Shown here: one piece after another, positions 1-8,579 of the stretch
Layout: each line of letters begins with the position of its first letter
Position numbering within the stretch: the first letter of the stretch is position 1
DNA from: Candidatus Bathyarchaeota archaeon
Lineage (GTDB): Archaea; Thermoproteota; Bathyarchaeia; Bathyarchaeales; Bathycorpusculaceae
Reading direction: 5' to 3'
Assembly: GCA_018396875.1 (NCBI GenBank)
Contig: JAGTQG010000001.1
Location: 13,077-77,076 of the forward strand
DNA length: 64,000 nt
Translations under genes and position numbers: made by a program
The notes under the pieces: model-generated
The model's database searches: none
Told to the model about the DNA's origin: nothing
The model's input: the letters and a program-made list of their open reading frames with translations, nothing else

Positions 1-270
1 GGTTTCCTTCCCAATCTTCATAGGCAAGACTTGGACGGATAATCCTGCTTCTTTGGCTTCCATTTCGCCCATGACTCCGGGACACGTCAAAATTTCCACC
101 AAGTTTCCATTAATGACCTCTTTAAGCTCTTGAAGAAATTCAACAGCCCTTTTAGGCGCCACCGGCGTTGCGCCCCGTGCAATAGCCTCCCTTAAAACAC
201 CATCCGTCCCCTTGAGACCTACTCTTCCACCCATGCCAGCAATAGGGTTGACAATAAAGCCCATTCGCAT
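1..270 (-). CDS. ATP-NAD kinase-like protein (COG3199 type), 3' end outside window
   Basis: The minus strand is open from an ATG at 270 to the window edge, giving the first 90 residues of a protein that begins MRMGFIVNPIAGMGGRVGLKG. This glycine-rich opening with NP(I/V)AGMGG and a following LKG(T/S)DG is characteristic of the archaeal and bacterial predicted polyphosphate/ATP-dependent NAD kinases related to AcoX (COG3199). The family is thought to bind a nucleotide with this N-terminal motif; the substrate is not established for most members. The C-terminal part, including the rest of the kinase core, is off the window. It diverges from the DUF1028 gene at 336 with a 65-base shared promoter region. 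Family assignment is fairly secure; the NAD kinase activity is inference. Confidence 0.75.
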   Translation of the reverse strand, partial: MRMGFIVNPIAGMGGRVGLKGTDGVLREAIARGATPVAPKRAVEFLQELKEVINGNLVEILTCPGVMGEMEAKEAGLSVQVLPMKIGKET

Positions 271-303
271 TTTTGTTCCTCTCTTGAAAGGATTACCGCG
301 CAA

Positions 304-312
304 GCTATAAAC
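304..312 (+). promoter_or_regulatory. TATA box of the DUF1028 gene
   Basis: The element gctataaac centres about 26-28 bases before the ATG at 336, so transcription would begin at or very near the start codon. No Shine-Dalgarno sequence precedes the ATG, which fits a leaderless mRNA. Prediction from spacing only. Confidence 0.4.
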
Positions 313-335
313 AGTTCTGGGATTTAGAAGATTTA

Positions 336-986
336 ATGATGGAAACTGGAACTTATTCTATTTTGGCAATTTCTAACGATGGCAAGCTCATGGGCGTTGC
401 CGTGGCTTCAGGCTCAATAGCCGTTGGCTCAAGGGTGCCCCATGCAATGCCCGGCGTCGGCGTTGTTGCAACCCAAGCCTACACAAATGTGGCTTATGGA
501 ACTGAAGGCTTACGTTTGCTGGCCAGCGGCGTATCACCGGAACAAGCCCTAAAGAAGCTTCTGGCACGCGACCCTCAAAAAGAGTTGAGGCAAGTTGCCA
601 TAATGAACTTTGCCGGAAGAAAAGCCGTTTTCACGGGGACTGAGACTCCAAAAGAGCGGGGAGAAATTGTTGGCAAAGATTTCATAGTTATCGGCAACCT
701 CTTGAAAAGCGTTAAAGTGCTTGAAAATATGGCAAACCATTTTGAAAGAACGCATGGAAACTTTGTGTTAAAGCTTTCAGAAGCTTTAAAAGCTGGAAGT
801 GAAAGTGGCGGAGACAAGCGAGGCGAAAACTCCGCCGCCATAACAGTTGTGGATAAAACCAAGGTTTTGCTCAGCATAAGAATCAACGAAAGCCCAAACC
901 CGGTCCAAGAACTCATGGACGCAGTCTTGAAAAGCGCTTATATACAACAAAGAAGTGAGAAGCGAACTCTACAAAATGAGAGGTAG
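336..986 (+). CDS. DUF1028 family putative Ntn-hydrolase
   Basis: A 216-residue protein whose N-terminus (TYSILAISNDGKLMGVAVASGSIAVGSRVPHA, seen in two pieces around residues 5-36) and following GVGVVATQAYTN match the DUF1028 family (PF06267), thought to have an N-terminal-nucleophile hydrolase fold. Members carry a conserved serine/threonine-rich opening strand, the GVA(V/I)AS motif and the ATQ motif, all visible here. The biochemical role is unknown; the family is often found near peptide and amino-acid catabolism genes. Here it overlaps the 5' side of the threonine dehydrogenase reading frame and is followed by KBL, so a link with amino-acid breakdown is possible. ATG at 336 or the adjacent ATG at 339 could be the start. 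Confidence 0.8.
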   Translation: MMETGTYSILAISNDGKLMGVAVASGSIAVGSRVPHAMPGVGVVATQAYTNVAYGTEGLRLLASGVSPEQALKKLLARDPQKELRQVAIMNFAGRKAVFTGTETPKERGEIVGKDFIVIGNLLKSVKVLENMANHFERTHGNFVLKLSEALKAGSESGGDKRGENSAAITVVDKTKVLLSIRINESPNPVQELMDAVLKSAYIQQRSEKRTLQNER

Positions 987-990
987 GTCA

Positions 991-1968
991 ATGTATAGAA
1001 AAACCATGAGGAAAATTCTAGTAACGGGCGCCACAGGGCAAATTGGTTCCGAACTCACATTGGCTTTAAGAGACAAATTTGGAGGCGAAAACGTTGTTGC
1101 AGCTGGACATCGGAGACCGCCAAGCGACAAACTTCTAAACACTGGACCCTTCGTGTATCTGGACGCCACAGACAAAAAGACTTTAGACAAGATTGTTGAG
1201 GAGTATGACATCGATACAATTTATCATTTGGCTGCAGTGCTCTCTGTTGTCGGAGAGAAAGACCCACAGAACGCATGGAGAGTTAACATGGAAAGCCTTT
1301 ACAATGTTCTGGAAATCGCTAGAGAGAAAAACCTCACACGGGTTTTTTGGCCAAGTTCAATAGCAGTTTTTGGTCCAGAAACCCCAAGAGTGAAGACACC
1401 TCAAAACACGATTTTGATACCGAGAACCATTTACGGCGTAAGCAAGGCTGCCGGTGAACTTCTATGCAATTACTACTTCCACCGCTTCGGCGTTGACGTG
1501 CGAAGTGTGCGTTACCCGGGCATAATCAGCAGCGAAACGCCGCCCGGAGGAGGAGTGACAGACTATGCTGTTGAAATTTTCTATGAGGCTATAAAGCATA
1601 AGAGGTATACCTGTTTTTTGAAGGCTGACGCTGTTCTGCCGATGATGTATATGCCGGACTGCATAAACGCAGCCTTAAAAATTATGGAGGCGGATCCATC
1701 GAGAATCAAGTGCCGCACAAGCTATAATGTGACTGCCATGAGCTTCTCGCCAGCTGAGCTTGCAGCAGAAATTAAGAGACACATTCCTGATTTCGTGTGC
1801 GAATACAAACCAGACTTTAGACAGCAGATTGCTGACTCATGGCCTATGACCATAGATGACAGTGCAGCCCGCGAGGACTGGGGTTGGCGTCCCGAATATG
1901 ATTTGGCGGCCATGGTTAAAGACATGATTGAAAAGCTTTCAAAGCGTTTTGTAGAGGGCCGCCTTTAA
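991..1968 (+). CDS. tdh: SDR-type L-threonine 3-dehydrogenase
   Basis: NAD-dependent epimerase/dehydratase-fold protein. The Rossmann motif GATGQIG lies within the first 12 residues after MRKIL, the active-site YxxxK is YGVSK near residue 150, preceded by SSIAVFGP, and RYPGIIS plus the glycine-rich PPGGGVTDYA loop are hallmarks of short-chain-type threonine dehydrogenases such as those of Thermoplasma and Cupriavidus. It oxidises L-threonine to 2-amino-3-ketobutyrate, which the product of the next gene cleaves with CoA. The frame is open from 955, but the ATG at 991 is preceded by GAGGT at good spacing and removes the overlap with the upstream gene; ATG 1006 is another option. The pairing with kbl 74 bases downstream strongly supports the substrate. 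Confidence 0.87.
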   Translation: MYRKTMRKILVTGATGQIGSELTLALRDKFGGENVVAAGHRRPPSDKLLNTGPFVYLDATDKKTLDKIVEEYDIDTIYHLAAVLSVVGEKDPQNAWRVNMESLYNVLEIAREKNLTRVFWPSSIAVFGPETPRVKTPQNTILIPRTIYGVSKAAGELLCNYYFHRFGVDVRSVRYPGIISSETPPGGGVTDYAVEIFYEAIKHKRYTCFLKADAVLPMMYMPDCINAALKIMEADPSRIKCRTSYNVTAMSFSPAELAAEIKRHIPDFVCEYKPDFRQQIADSWPMTIDDSAAREDWGWRPEYDLAAMVKDMIEKLSKRFVEGRL

Positions 1969-2042
1969 AGTTTGCTCTTCTAGGTTTTTGATAGGAAATG
2001 TTATAATGAAACTCGAAATTAGACTTTAGTGAGGTGGAAGGA

Positions 2043-3242
2043 ATGGTTGAAAGGCATCCCACTCGTTATTTGGCCGAGGAGTATGAGCGGCTTGTCCGAG
2101 AAAACCTAAACTGGGAGCTTAAGGTTTTGGAGTCTGCATGCGAACCCATATGTGTTGTGAACGGCAAAGAGGTTTTGATGCTCTGCGCCAACAACTACCT
2201 AAACCTTGCAACCCACCCGAAAGTTGTCAACGCCATGATAGAGGCAACCCGCAAGTATGGAGCGGGAGCGGGAAGCGACAGATCCATCGCCGGCAACATG
2301 ATACTGCATGAAGAGTTGGACCGACGCCTAGCCAAATTCAAAAGGGCGCCAGCTTCGCTCACCTTCCAGACCGGGTTCATGGCTAACCAGGGGCTTATTC
2401 CACAGCTTGCAGATAAAGGCGACCTAATTGTTTCAGACGAGCTGAACCATGGCTCCATAATCGACGGGTGCCGGCTCAGTAGAGCTGACAGAGCTATATA
2501 TAAACACAAGGACGTTGAAGATTTGGCGCGGGTTATGGAGGAAGCTGAAAAACATGACCCGCCATACAACCACATCTGGATAATAACAGACGGAGTTTTC
2601 AGCATGGACGGAGACTTGGCGCCGCTTCCGGAAATAGTTAAAATTGCAAAGGAGCACGGTGCAGGCGTATATGTTGATGACGCCCACGGCGAGGGCGTGC
2701 TCGGCGAAGGCGGACGGGGAATAGTGAGCCACTTCGGTCTCAGGCGGGACGAAGTCCACGTGGAGATGGGCACGTTTTCAAAAGCTTTCGGCGTCATAGG
2801 CGGACACATCACAGGCAGCGAGGAACTCCGCAATTTCGCCTACAACAAGGCACGGACATGGCTGTTAAGCGGCGCCGTCCCACCGGGGGTTGCAGCGGCA
2901 TGCATAGCGGCAATAGACGTTCTAGAAACCGAACCGGAACATGTTAGGCGTGTATGGGAAAACCGCAACCACTTGCTGGACGCGCTACAGGACGCTGGCT
3001 TCGACACGGGCAACACTGAAACCCCAATAATACCGGTAATGTGCGGCAAAAGCAAAGCAGCCAGAGACTTGGCTGACTACTTGTGGTCTAAGGGCATATT
3101 TGTCTTGCCAATATTCTACCCTATGGTAGCAAGAGACAAGGCACGGATACGAGTACAGGTCTGCGCTAAACACACACCGGAACAACTGGACAGAGCTGCA
3201 GAAGCCTTCAAAGAAGGCGGCAAAAAACTCGGCATAATCTAA
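2043..3242 (+). CDS. kbl: Glycine C-acetyltransferase (2-amino-3-ketobutyrate CoA ligase)
   Basis: PLP fold-type I alpha-oxoamine synthase of about 399 residues, the usual family length. Visible motifs are CANNYLNLA, the glycine-rich GAGAGSDRSIAG, DELNHGSIIDG, VDDAHGEGVLG (cofactor ring stacking/Asp) and GTFSKAFG with the Schiff-base lysine near residue 247. It converts 2-amino-3-ketobutyrate and CoA to glycine and acetyl-CoA in the cytoplasm. By sequence alone it could be an 8-amino-7-oxononanoate synthase, but it directly follows tdh, so threonine breakdown is far more likely; the glycine would feed the cleavage system (GcvH and GcvT also in this window). ATG 2043 is preferred over GTG 2034 because GAGGTG sits 6 bases upstream. 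Confidence 0.88.
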   Translation: MVERHPTRYLAEEYERLVRENLNWELKVLESACEPICVVNGKEVLMLCANNYLNLATHPKVVNAMIEATRKYGAGAGSDRSIAGNMILHEELDRRLAKFKRAPASLTFQTGFMANQGLIPQLADKGDLIVSDELNHGSIIDGCRLSRADRAIYKHKDVEDLARVMEEAEKHDPPYNHIWIITDGVFSMDGDLAPLPEIVKIAKEHGAGVYVDDAHGEGVLGEGGRGIVSHFGLRRDEVHVEMGTFSKAFGVIGGHITGSEELRNFAYNKARTWLLSGAVPPGVAAACIAAIDVLETEPEHVRRVWENRNHLLDALQDAGFDTGNTETPIIPVMCGKSKAARDLADYLWSKGIFVLPIFYPMVARDKARIRVQVCAKHTPEQLDRAAEAFKEGGKKLGII

Positions 3243-3273
3243 ATTACAAAGCCCTCCATTTCTCTTTTAACGT

Positions 3274-3903
3274 ATGTCAAAGAACATTGTTGAAGAAAAG
3301 CAACGGCTTAGGGAAAAAATTTGGCGAGAAATGGAAAAGGCTGGAATAGCAGCTTTTCCGCTTCCATGTTGGGGTAGAATACCCAACTTTGTTGGAGCAG
3401 AAGAAGCTGCTGAAAAACTCCGCCAGCTTGATGAATGGAAAAAGGCGAAGGTTGTTTTTGTCAATCCGGACTCGCCTCAGCGAAAGGTTCGGGAAAACGC
3501 CTTAAAAGATGGGAAAATTCTCATAATGGCTTCTCCAAGACTTCAGAAAGGCTTCATTCTGATAGAGCCTACAAAAGTGCGTGGAAAAGAACATTTAGCC
3601 TCAACAATAAAAGGCGCATTTAAATATGGGGTTATAGCCCAAGATTTTCCAAAACCAGATTTGATAGTGGAAGGTTCCGTGGCTGTCGACCTTGAGGGAC
3701 ATAGGCTTGGCAAAGGACACGGCTACGGCGACACTGAAATAGAGATTTTAAAGAAAAAATTTGGAGAAATTCCAGTTGCCACAACAGTGCACGACGTGCA
3801 AGTGGTGGAAAAAGTGCCTTTTGAGGCAAAAGATGAGAAGGTCTCCATAATAGTTACGCCGACAAGAGTTATCCGTGTAAACCCGCGATCACAGAAAAAC
3901 TAG
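3274..3903 (+). CDS. 5-formyltetrahydrofolate cyclo-ligase family protein (MTHFS-like)
   Basis: A 209-residue protein of the PF01812 family. The N-terminal helix LREKIWREMEKAGIA, the central IMASPRLQKGFILI and the glycine-rich GKGHGYGDTEIEIL loop correspond to the nucleotide and folate binding elements of the cyclo-ligase fold. True cyclo-ligases convert 5-formyl-THF to 5,10-methenyl-THF with ATP; this sequence is closer to the MTHFSD-like branch found in archaea and eukaryotes, whose activity is less certain. It follows kbl by 31 bases, suggesting co-transcription with threonine/glycine breakdown, and the window carries other folate-type enzymes (FtcD, GcvT). The family is secure; the exact reaction is inferred. 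Confidence 0.75.
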   Translation: MSKNIVEEKQRLREKIWREMEKAGIAAFPLPCWGRIPNFVGAEEAAEKLRQLDEWKKAKVVFVNPDSPQRKVRENALKDGKILIMASPRLQKGFILIEPTKVRGKEHLASTIKGAFKYGVIAQDFPKPDLIVEGSVAVDLEGHRLGKGHGYGDTEIEILKKKFGEIPVATTVHDVQVVEKVPFEAKDEKVSIIVTPTRVIRVNPRSQKN

Positions 3904-3950
3904 AGGAGGGCTAGTGTTTTGTTTGCCACAGAACCAAACGATGTTGGTTT

Positions 3951-5819
3951 TCAGCGGAGCTTCTCCAAGGCTTTGTCCACGTCGTCTAGCCCAAGCCTTC
4001 TTAGAACCTCAGATTTCGGTATGCCCCGTTCATCCCAGCCTACAAGCTCGTAGTATTTGCGTTTCTCCTCGTCCACGCGGGCTCGTTCAACAGCCTTGCC
4101 CTTAAACGGTCCAGAAGGAAGCGGTTCATAGAACCGTGGTGGATTATCGTCGTGAATTTCAGGATTCCACCGCAAGTCTGGTCCACCAAGCAACAACATG
4201 GCTCTCTGCAACTGTATTATTTTCATGGCTTTCGTGTTAACCCACTCTTCTTTAGTTAGCTCTATGCCCGTTACAGCCTTGTAGAAGTCAAAGACCAGAG
4301 CGCGAGGCAAACCGAAAGTGTTGAAGAAGCATATCACCCCCGAATCATCAAAAATTCTTATGTGTTCGCTCCTTGAATCATCTAGGGGCATGCAAGCTAT
4401 CGACGTGTGGTCTCCACATTGGACGGAGCAGGCGTAGGAATAGATTTCCGGATAATCTTTTTCGCTTCGGATGCCGTGAGCGCCAACTCCAACGCCTTTA
4501 ACTTGCACAGCATAGGGCATGACATCTAAGCCTTTCAACCTGCCGATTTTCAAAGCAGCTCTGTAGGTTCCTTCAGCCAGAATGTCGCCTACACCCTCTC
4601 TGTAGGCGATTTTCTTAGCTAGAACAGCGAAAGCCTCAGCATCGCCCCACTTGAGCTCTACGCCGTCCAAATCCTCCTTTGTTAAGATTCCTCTCTGGTA
4701 AAGTTCAGCTGCAAAGCCCAAGACATTGCCGGTTTGTATGCCGCAAAGTCCCAAGTCGTCAATGACGGAAGCCATGTAAACGTTTGCCTCTGGGGTAAAA
4801 ATGCCTAAATTTGTGCCAACGTATGCCTGCAGCTCGTAGTCGGGGTTGTCGGTTATGGCGCCCTTAAACCTTCCAGCCCTTACAACAGCCAGTTTAAGGC
4901 ACGTGGTTGGACAGCCGAAATCTCCCCAATACTGCTTAACCCATACGCGATTTTCAAACTGGTCTACACCGAAGCTTTTCTCGTCATGCCACTCATCTTG
5001 CCAGTTTCGCACAGGTTCAGAGCTTGATTTAGCACCAACCTCATAGCCGCCGGAGCCTGTTCCCCAACGCCTCCAAAGCTCGCTTTCATAGGCGTTGTTG
5101 CAAACCTCCTGTATAAGCCGTTTAACAGCTTCCATGTCCGCAACTTCCGGCAAAGGTCCAGTGCCTTTAACGACTACAGCCTTAAGCTTTTTAGCACCCA
5201 TAACAGCGCCATACCCGCCATAACCAGCGGCATGCGACCATTTAGCCGCCACAACAGCTGTCCGCACCTTATTCTCTCCAGCTGGACCAATGTAGAGGAT
5301 GGCTGGTTCTCGCCATTCACCCTTCTGGGGAAAGCGTTTCTTCAAAAGCTCTCTGCATTCTCTGGTGAGAACTGCGACCGTTTGTTTGGCATCCAAACCC
5401 CAAATGTGGGATGCATCTCTAACCTCGACATCTCCATCTTTGATGAAGAGGTAAACGGGCTTTTCAGCTTCACCAGAAACAAAGATGCCATCATAGCCAG
5501 CGCATTTCAACTCTACGCCAAACTCTCCGCCAACAGTAGAGCCAATTACACCATTACTCTGGGGAGACTTGCCTGAAACACAGATACGCCCACCCGGGAA
5601 AAACCCGGTAAGCGGACCAGTTAAAAGCAACAGCAAGTTTTCAGACCCAAGCGGGTCCACAGTTTCCCAGCGACTGCCAAACCTGTCCCAAAGAATCTTT
5701 GCGGCTAACCCCCTGCCGCCCACATAGTCTTTTAAAACTTCGTCGCTGAACCTTACTTCCTTGATCTCCATAGTTGAAAGGTTGACTTCAAGGAACTTTC
5801 CAGCATACCCGCAAATCAT
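3951..5819 (-). CDS. Aldehyde:ferredoxin oxidoreductase family protein
   Basis: A 622-residue tungstopterin enzyme of the AOR family. The N-terminal domain has the pterin-binding GKFLEVNLST, YVGGRGLAAKIL, TGPLTGFFPGGRICVSGKSP and IGSTVGGEFG; the C-terminal part has GHG-like GVGVGAHGIRSE and CSVQCGDHTS. It would oxidise aldehydes to acids with ferredoxin as acceptor, using a tungsten bis-pterin and one 4Fe-4S cluster. Unusually, the cluster motif reads D300-x2-C303-x3-C307 (GDFGCPTTC) instead of the expected CxxCxxxC, while the distal cysteine (VICFFNTFG) is present. The upstream gene, a four-cluster ferredoxin, overlaps by four bases (ATGA), so the two are translationally coupled. Substrate cannot be told from sequence. 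Confidence 0.9.
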   Translation of the reverse strand: MICGYAGKFLEVNLSTMEIKEVRFSDEVLKDYVGGRGLAAKILWDRFGSRWETVDPLGSENLLLLLTGPLTGFFPGGRICVSGKSPQSNGVIGSTVGGEFGVELKCAGYDGIFVSGEAEKPVYLFIKDGDVEVRDASHIWGLDAKQTVAVLTRECRELLKKRFPQKGEWREPAILYIGPAGENKVRTAVVAAKWSHAAGYGGYGAVMGAKKLKAVVVKGTGPLPEVADMEAVKRLIQEVCNNAYESELWRRWGTGSGGYEVGAKSSSEPVRNWQDEWHDEKSFGVDQFENRVWVKQYWGDFGCPTTCLKLAVVRAGRFKGAITDNPDYELQAYVGTNLGIFTPEANVYMASVIDDLGLCGIQTGNVLGFAAELYQRGILTKEDLDGVELKWGDAEAFAVLAKKIAYREGVGDILAEGTYRAALKIGRLKGLDVMPYAVQVKGVGVGAHGIRSEKDYPEIYSYACSVQCGDHTSIACMPLDDSRSEHIRIFDDSGVICFFNTFGLPRALVFDFYKAVTGIELTKEEWVNTKAMKIIQLQRAMLLLGGPDLRWNPEIHDDNPPRFYEPLPSGPFKGKAVERARVDEEKRKYYELVGWDERGIPKSEVLRRLGLDDVDKALEKLR

Positions 5820-6397
5820 AGCAGGTGTTCTCCCTCCTCCCCAAAGATTTTAACGGCCAAGCTTCGGGCGATTTCCTCTGGAGTGCGGGCATAAAGCTTG
5901 TAAGAATCCGCTCTCCTAGGCACCACTTGAAGAGCATTCCACAATCCTTCCCGGCAGACTTTAACACATTGGGGGTCACCGCCGCATAAGTCGCAAATTA
6001 GAATCCTATTTTCCGTCGGATGCATATGCGGAACATTTCCAGGACAAGCTTCGATACACTTTCCGCAACCAATGCATGTGTTAGCGTCCACAAGCACGGC
6101 GCCTGTTTCTTTGCTTATTGACAAGGCTTTGGTTGGGCAAGCCTCCACGCATGGATAGTCCTCGCACTGTGCGCAGAAATGGGGGAACTCTATGCCTGGC
6201 GCAAGCATAAACACCCTTATGCGAGAGGCTTCGGGCCATATGCGTTTTTCATGGAAAAGCGAACAGGCTATTTCACATCTTCGACAGCCGCTGCACTTTG
6301 AATAGTCTCTTGCAATCCATATAGCTTCACGTTTTTCAGCTTCAGACAACAGCAAAACCTCCAATGGCTTAGAATCTTGATGATGACAAACCTCCAA
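5816..6397 (-). CDS. Polyferredoxin subunit, electron partner of AOR
   Basis: A 193-residue protein with four cysteine clusters: CSGCRRCEIAC, CAQCEDYPCVEAC, CIGCGKCIEAC and CDLCGGDPQCVKVC, enough for four 4Fe-4S clusters. The arrangement is that of HycB/DMSO-reductase-type iron-sulfur subunits. There is no membrane segment or signal peptide. It precedes and overlaps the AOR gene, so it most likely carries electrons from aldehyde oxidation to a cytoplasmic acceptor. The C-terminal 30 residues (PEEIARSLAVKIFGEEGE) are helical and may dock on the AOR. The start is uncertain: a GTG/ATG choice exists in the first 20 residues. Confidence 0.85.
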   Translation of the reverse strand: MEVCHHQDSKPLEVLLLSEAEKREAIWIARDYSKCSGCRRCEIACSLFHEKRIWPEASRIRVFMLAPGIEFPHFCAQCEDYPCVEACPTKALSISKETGAVLVDANTCIGCGKCIEACPGNVPHMHPTENRILICDLCGGDPQCVKVCREGLWNALQVVPRRADSYKLYARTPEEIARSLAVKIFGEEGEHLL

Positions 6398-6477
6398 TTT
6401 AAAATTTGGGTTTCGCCCCTTCCAGCCATGGCAAGCTCTTTAAGACTGAAAAGCCTACAAAAAAGGGAGGCTGAACC

Positions 6478-7191
6478 TTGGCGGCAGAAGACCTTCTAAA
6501 ACAACTTGTCGAGTGGTTGCAAAACTTTTCCATGCAGTACAGCTATTTAGGCGTCTTTCTCATAAGTCTGCTAGGGTCTATGTCGATTTTCTTCCCAATC
6601 CCATACACAGTGGTGCTGTTCACGCTTGGCTCCATCGAAACATTTAACCCAATTTTAGTTGCTTTAGCCTCCAGCCTAGGTGCAGCCATCGGCGAGTTTT
6701 CAGGCTATTTACTTGGTTTAGGCGGCAGAAAAATAGTAAGCGAAAAAGGTAGGCGCAACGTAGAATTCCTCTTAAAAATCTTTGGACGATACGGAGCTCT
6801 GACCATATTCATTTTCGCATTGACCCCACTTCCAGACGACTTGCTTTTCATTCCACTCGGAGTGATGCGCTACGGCTTTTTGCGGGCTTTTATCCCAGCA
6901 TTTCTCGGCAAGCTTTGCATGAGCCTCATAATAGTTTACAGCGGACGCTTCATGGTTGGAATAATCCGCGACATTTTCGGGATAGAAAGCGACTGGACCT
7001 CAGCCATAATTGGCACAGTTATCGCGTTAATCCTTCTCACAGTAGTTTTCATCCTCATGTTTAAGGTAGACTGGGAAAAAACCGTTGAAAAATACGCCCA
7101 AAAAACTAGAGGGGGAGGGGCTATCGAAAATAAAAACTCACGAAAACCATTTTCCATAAATGTAATAGGGAGAGAAACACAAATTTTGTAG
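6478..7191 (+). CDS. VTT-domain (DedA/SNARE-associated-like) membrane protein
   Basis: A 237-residue integral membrane protein with about five hydrophobic segments (residues 20-45, 50-75, 105-130, 135-155 and 175-200). The core FPIPYTVVLFTLGS ... ALASSLGAAIGEFSGYLLG with the acidic-glycine GEF.GY motif is that of the VTT/DedA family (PF09335), whose members are proposed lipid scramblases or flippases. The C-terminus is a cytoplasmic basic tail. The start is a TTG with a strong AGGGAGG ribosome-binding site 8 bases upstream. It diverges from the ferredoxin/AOR pair and is followed 13 bases later by the EndoQ gene, possibly in one transcript. A specific function cannot be assigned. Confidence 0.78.
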   Translation: MAAEDLLKQLVEWLQNFSMQYSYLGVFLISLLGSMSIFFPIPYTVVLFTLGSIETFNPILVALASSLGAAIGEFSGYLLGLGGRKIVSEKGRRNVEFLLKIFGRYGALTIFIFALTPLPDDLLFIPLGVMRYGFLRAFIPAFLGKLCMSLIIVYSGRFMVGIIRDIFGIESDWTSAIIGTVIALILLTVVFILMFKVDWEKTVEKYAQKTRGGGAIENKNSRKPFSINVIGRETQIL

Positions 7192-7204
7192 ACTGGCGGA
7201 AAAC

Positions 7205-8494
7205 TTGAGGGTCATAGCCGACCTACACATTCATGGACGCTACAGCCGAGCGACGAGCCAAAGCATGTGCATAGAAGAGATTGCCCGCTTCGCTAAAATA
7301 AAAGGCTTAAACCTCGTCGGCACCGGAGACTTCACTCATCCAAAATGGTTAAAGGAACTGCAAGAAACGCTTACACAAGACGCTGATTCCGGACTTTACA
7401 GGGTTGCCAGCGACCCAGAATCATCAGTTTATTTCATGATAACAACGGAGGTAAACACCATATTCACCTTCGAAGGAGAGGTTAAAAAGATTCACCATGT
7501 AATTTTAACGCCAAGCATAGAAACTGCCATCCAAATTAACGAGCGCCTAGCTAAATACGGAGACTTGACCGCTGACGGTCGCCCAACACTGGACATGAGC
7601 GCCCCCCAACTTGTCGAAGAAGTCATGGAGGTTTCAAGCGAAAACATGGTTTTTCCAGCTCACGCTTGGACACCGTGGTTCAGCATTTTCGGAGCCTTCA
7701 GCGGCTTCGACAACGTAGAAGACTGCTACCAAGACATGACGAAACACATCCACGCCCTTGAAACGGGGCTTTCATCAGACCCGCCCATGAACTGGCGGCT
7801 AAGCAAACTTGACAAGTTTACATTGGTTTCAAACAGCGACAGCCACAGCTACTGGCCTTGGCGCATGGGAAGAGAAGCCAACGTCTTCGAACTGAAAAAG
7901 ATAAGCTACAAAGAAGTCTTGGACGCCATCCGAACCAAGGACAAAACGCAGTTCAAGTTCACCATCGAAACAGACCCAGCCTACGGAAAATATCACTGGA
8001 CCGGCCATAGGAACTGCCACGTTTCGCTTTCGCCGAAAGAGGCCATAAAGCTGGGCAACATATGTCCAGTCTGCCGGAAAAAACTGACAAAAGGTGTTGA
8101 ACAACGTGTGGAGGAACTTGCAGACCGTCCAGAAGGCTTCGTCCCAGAAAATGCAATAGGTTACATGCACCTTCTTCCATTATCTGAGATAATTGCCACA
8201 GCTTTGGGCGTTGACTCCCCATCAACGCAACAAGTCTGGAACATTTATAATAGGCTTGTGGAAAAATTCGGAGACGAATACACCGTATTAATAGACGCGC
8301 CAAAACAAGCCCTAAACGAAGTGGCGGGTCAAAGAATAGCCGAAGCAATAATAAGGGTTAGGGAGGGAAAAATCAAAGTAAAACCTGGCTACGACGGCGT
8401 CTACGGTCAGCCCATAATCTTCGAAGAAGAAAACATAGACACAAAACTTTCCAAAGGAAAAGTTCAACAATTAAATCTTACAGACTTCATGTGA
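7205..8494 (+). CDS. Endonuclease Q family protein (PHP domain DNA-repair nuclease)
   Basis: A 429-residue protein with the PHP metal motifs DLHIHGRYSRA at the N-terminus, GTGDFTHP near residue 40, and NSDSHS near residue 210, followed by a zinc-finger-like segment (HRNCHV ... ICPVCRKKL, about residues 260-295). This order and length match archaeal endonuclease Q, which cuts 5' to deaminated bases (uracil, hypoxanthine, xanthine) and abasic sites. The helical C-terminal half also fits. Metal ligands appear intact. The start is TTG; an ATG in frame is not close by. EndoQ is widespread in Thermococcales and some methanogens and its presence implies an alternative repair route beside the Nth glycosylase encoded at 49 kb. 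Confidence 0.85.
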   Translation: MRVIADLHIHGRYSRATSQSMCIEEIARFAKIKGLNLVGTGDFTHPKWLKELQETLTQDADSGLYRVASDPESSVYFMITTEVNTIFTFEGEVKKIHHVILTPSIETAIQINERLAKYGDLTADGRPTLDMSAPQLVEEVMEVSSENMVFPAHAWTPWFSIFGAFSGFDNVEDCYQDMTKHIHALETGLSSDPPMNWRLSKLDKFTLVSNSDSHSYWPWRMGREANVFELKKISYKEVLDAIRTKDKTQFKFTIETDPAYGKYHWTGHRNCHVSLSPKEAIKLGNICPVCRKKLTKGVEQRVEELADRPEGFVPENAIGYMHLLPLSEIIATALGVDSPSTQQVWNIYNRLVEKFGDEYTVLIDAPKQALNEVAGQRIAEAIIRVREGKIKVKPGYDGVYGQPIIFEEENIDTKLSKGKVQQLNLTDFM

Positions 8495-8533
8495 ACCTTG
8501 AAATCTGCATTCTGAAACTGTATTTGTGTTGTG

Positions 8534-8556
8534 CGTGTACACGACAAAGTTTATTA
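8534..8556 (+). promoter_or_regulatory. TATA box with upstream palindrome before the 114-residue protein
   Basis: A 10-base perfect palindrome cgtgtacacg (8534-8543) abuts the TATA-like tttatta (8550-8556). The predicted start of transcription, about 25 bases on, falls at the GTG/ATG codons (8580/8589), so the message is probably leaderless. A second, looser dyad gtgtgaacac lies at 8578-8587. The two dyads flank the promoter as a repressor pair would, but this is inference. Confidence 0.35.
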
Positions 8557-8579
8557 AGTCGCAATATGCACGATAACGT

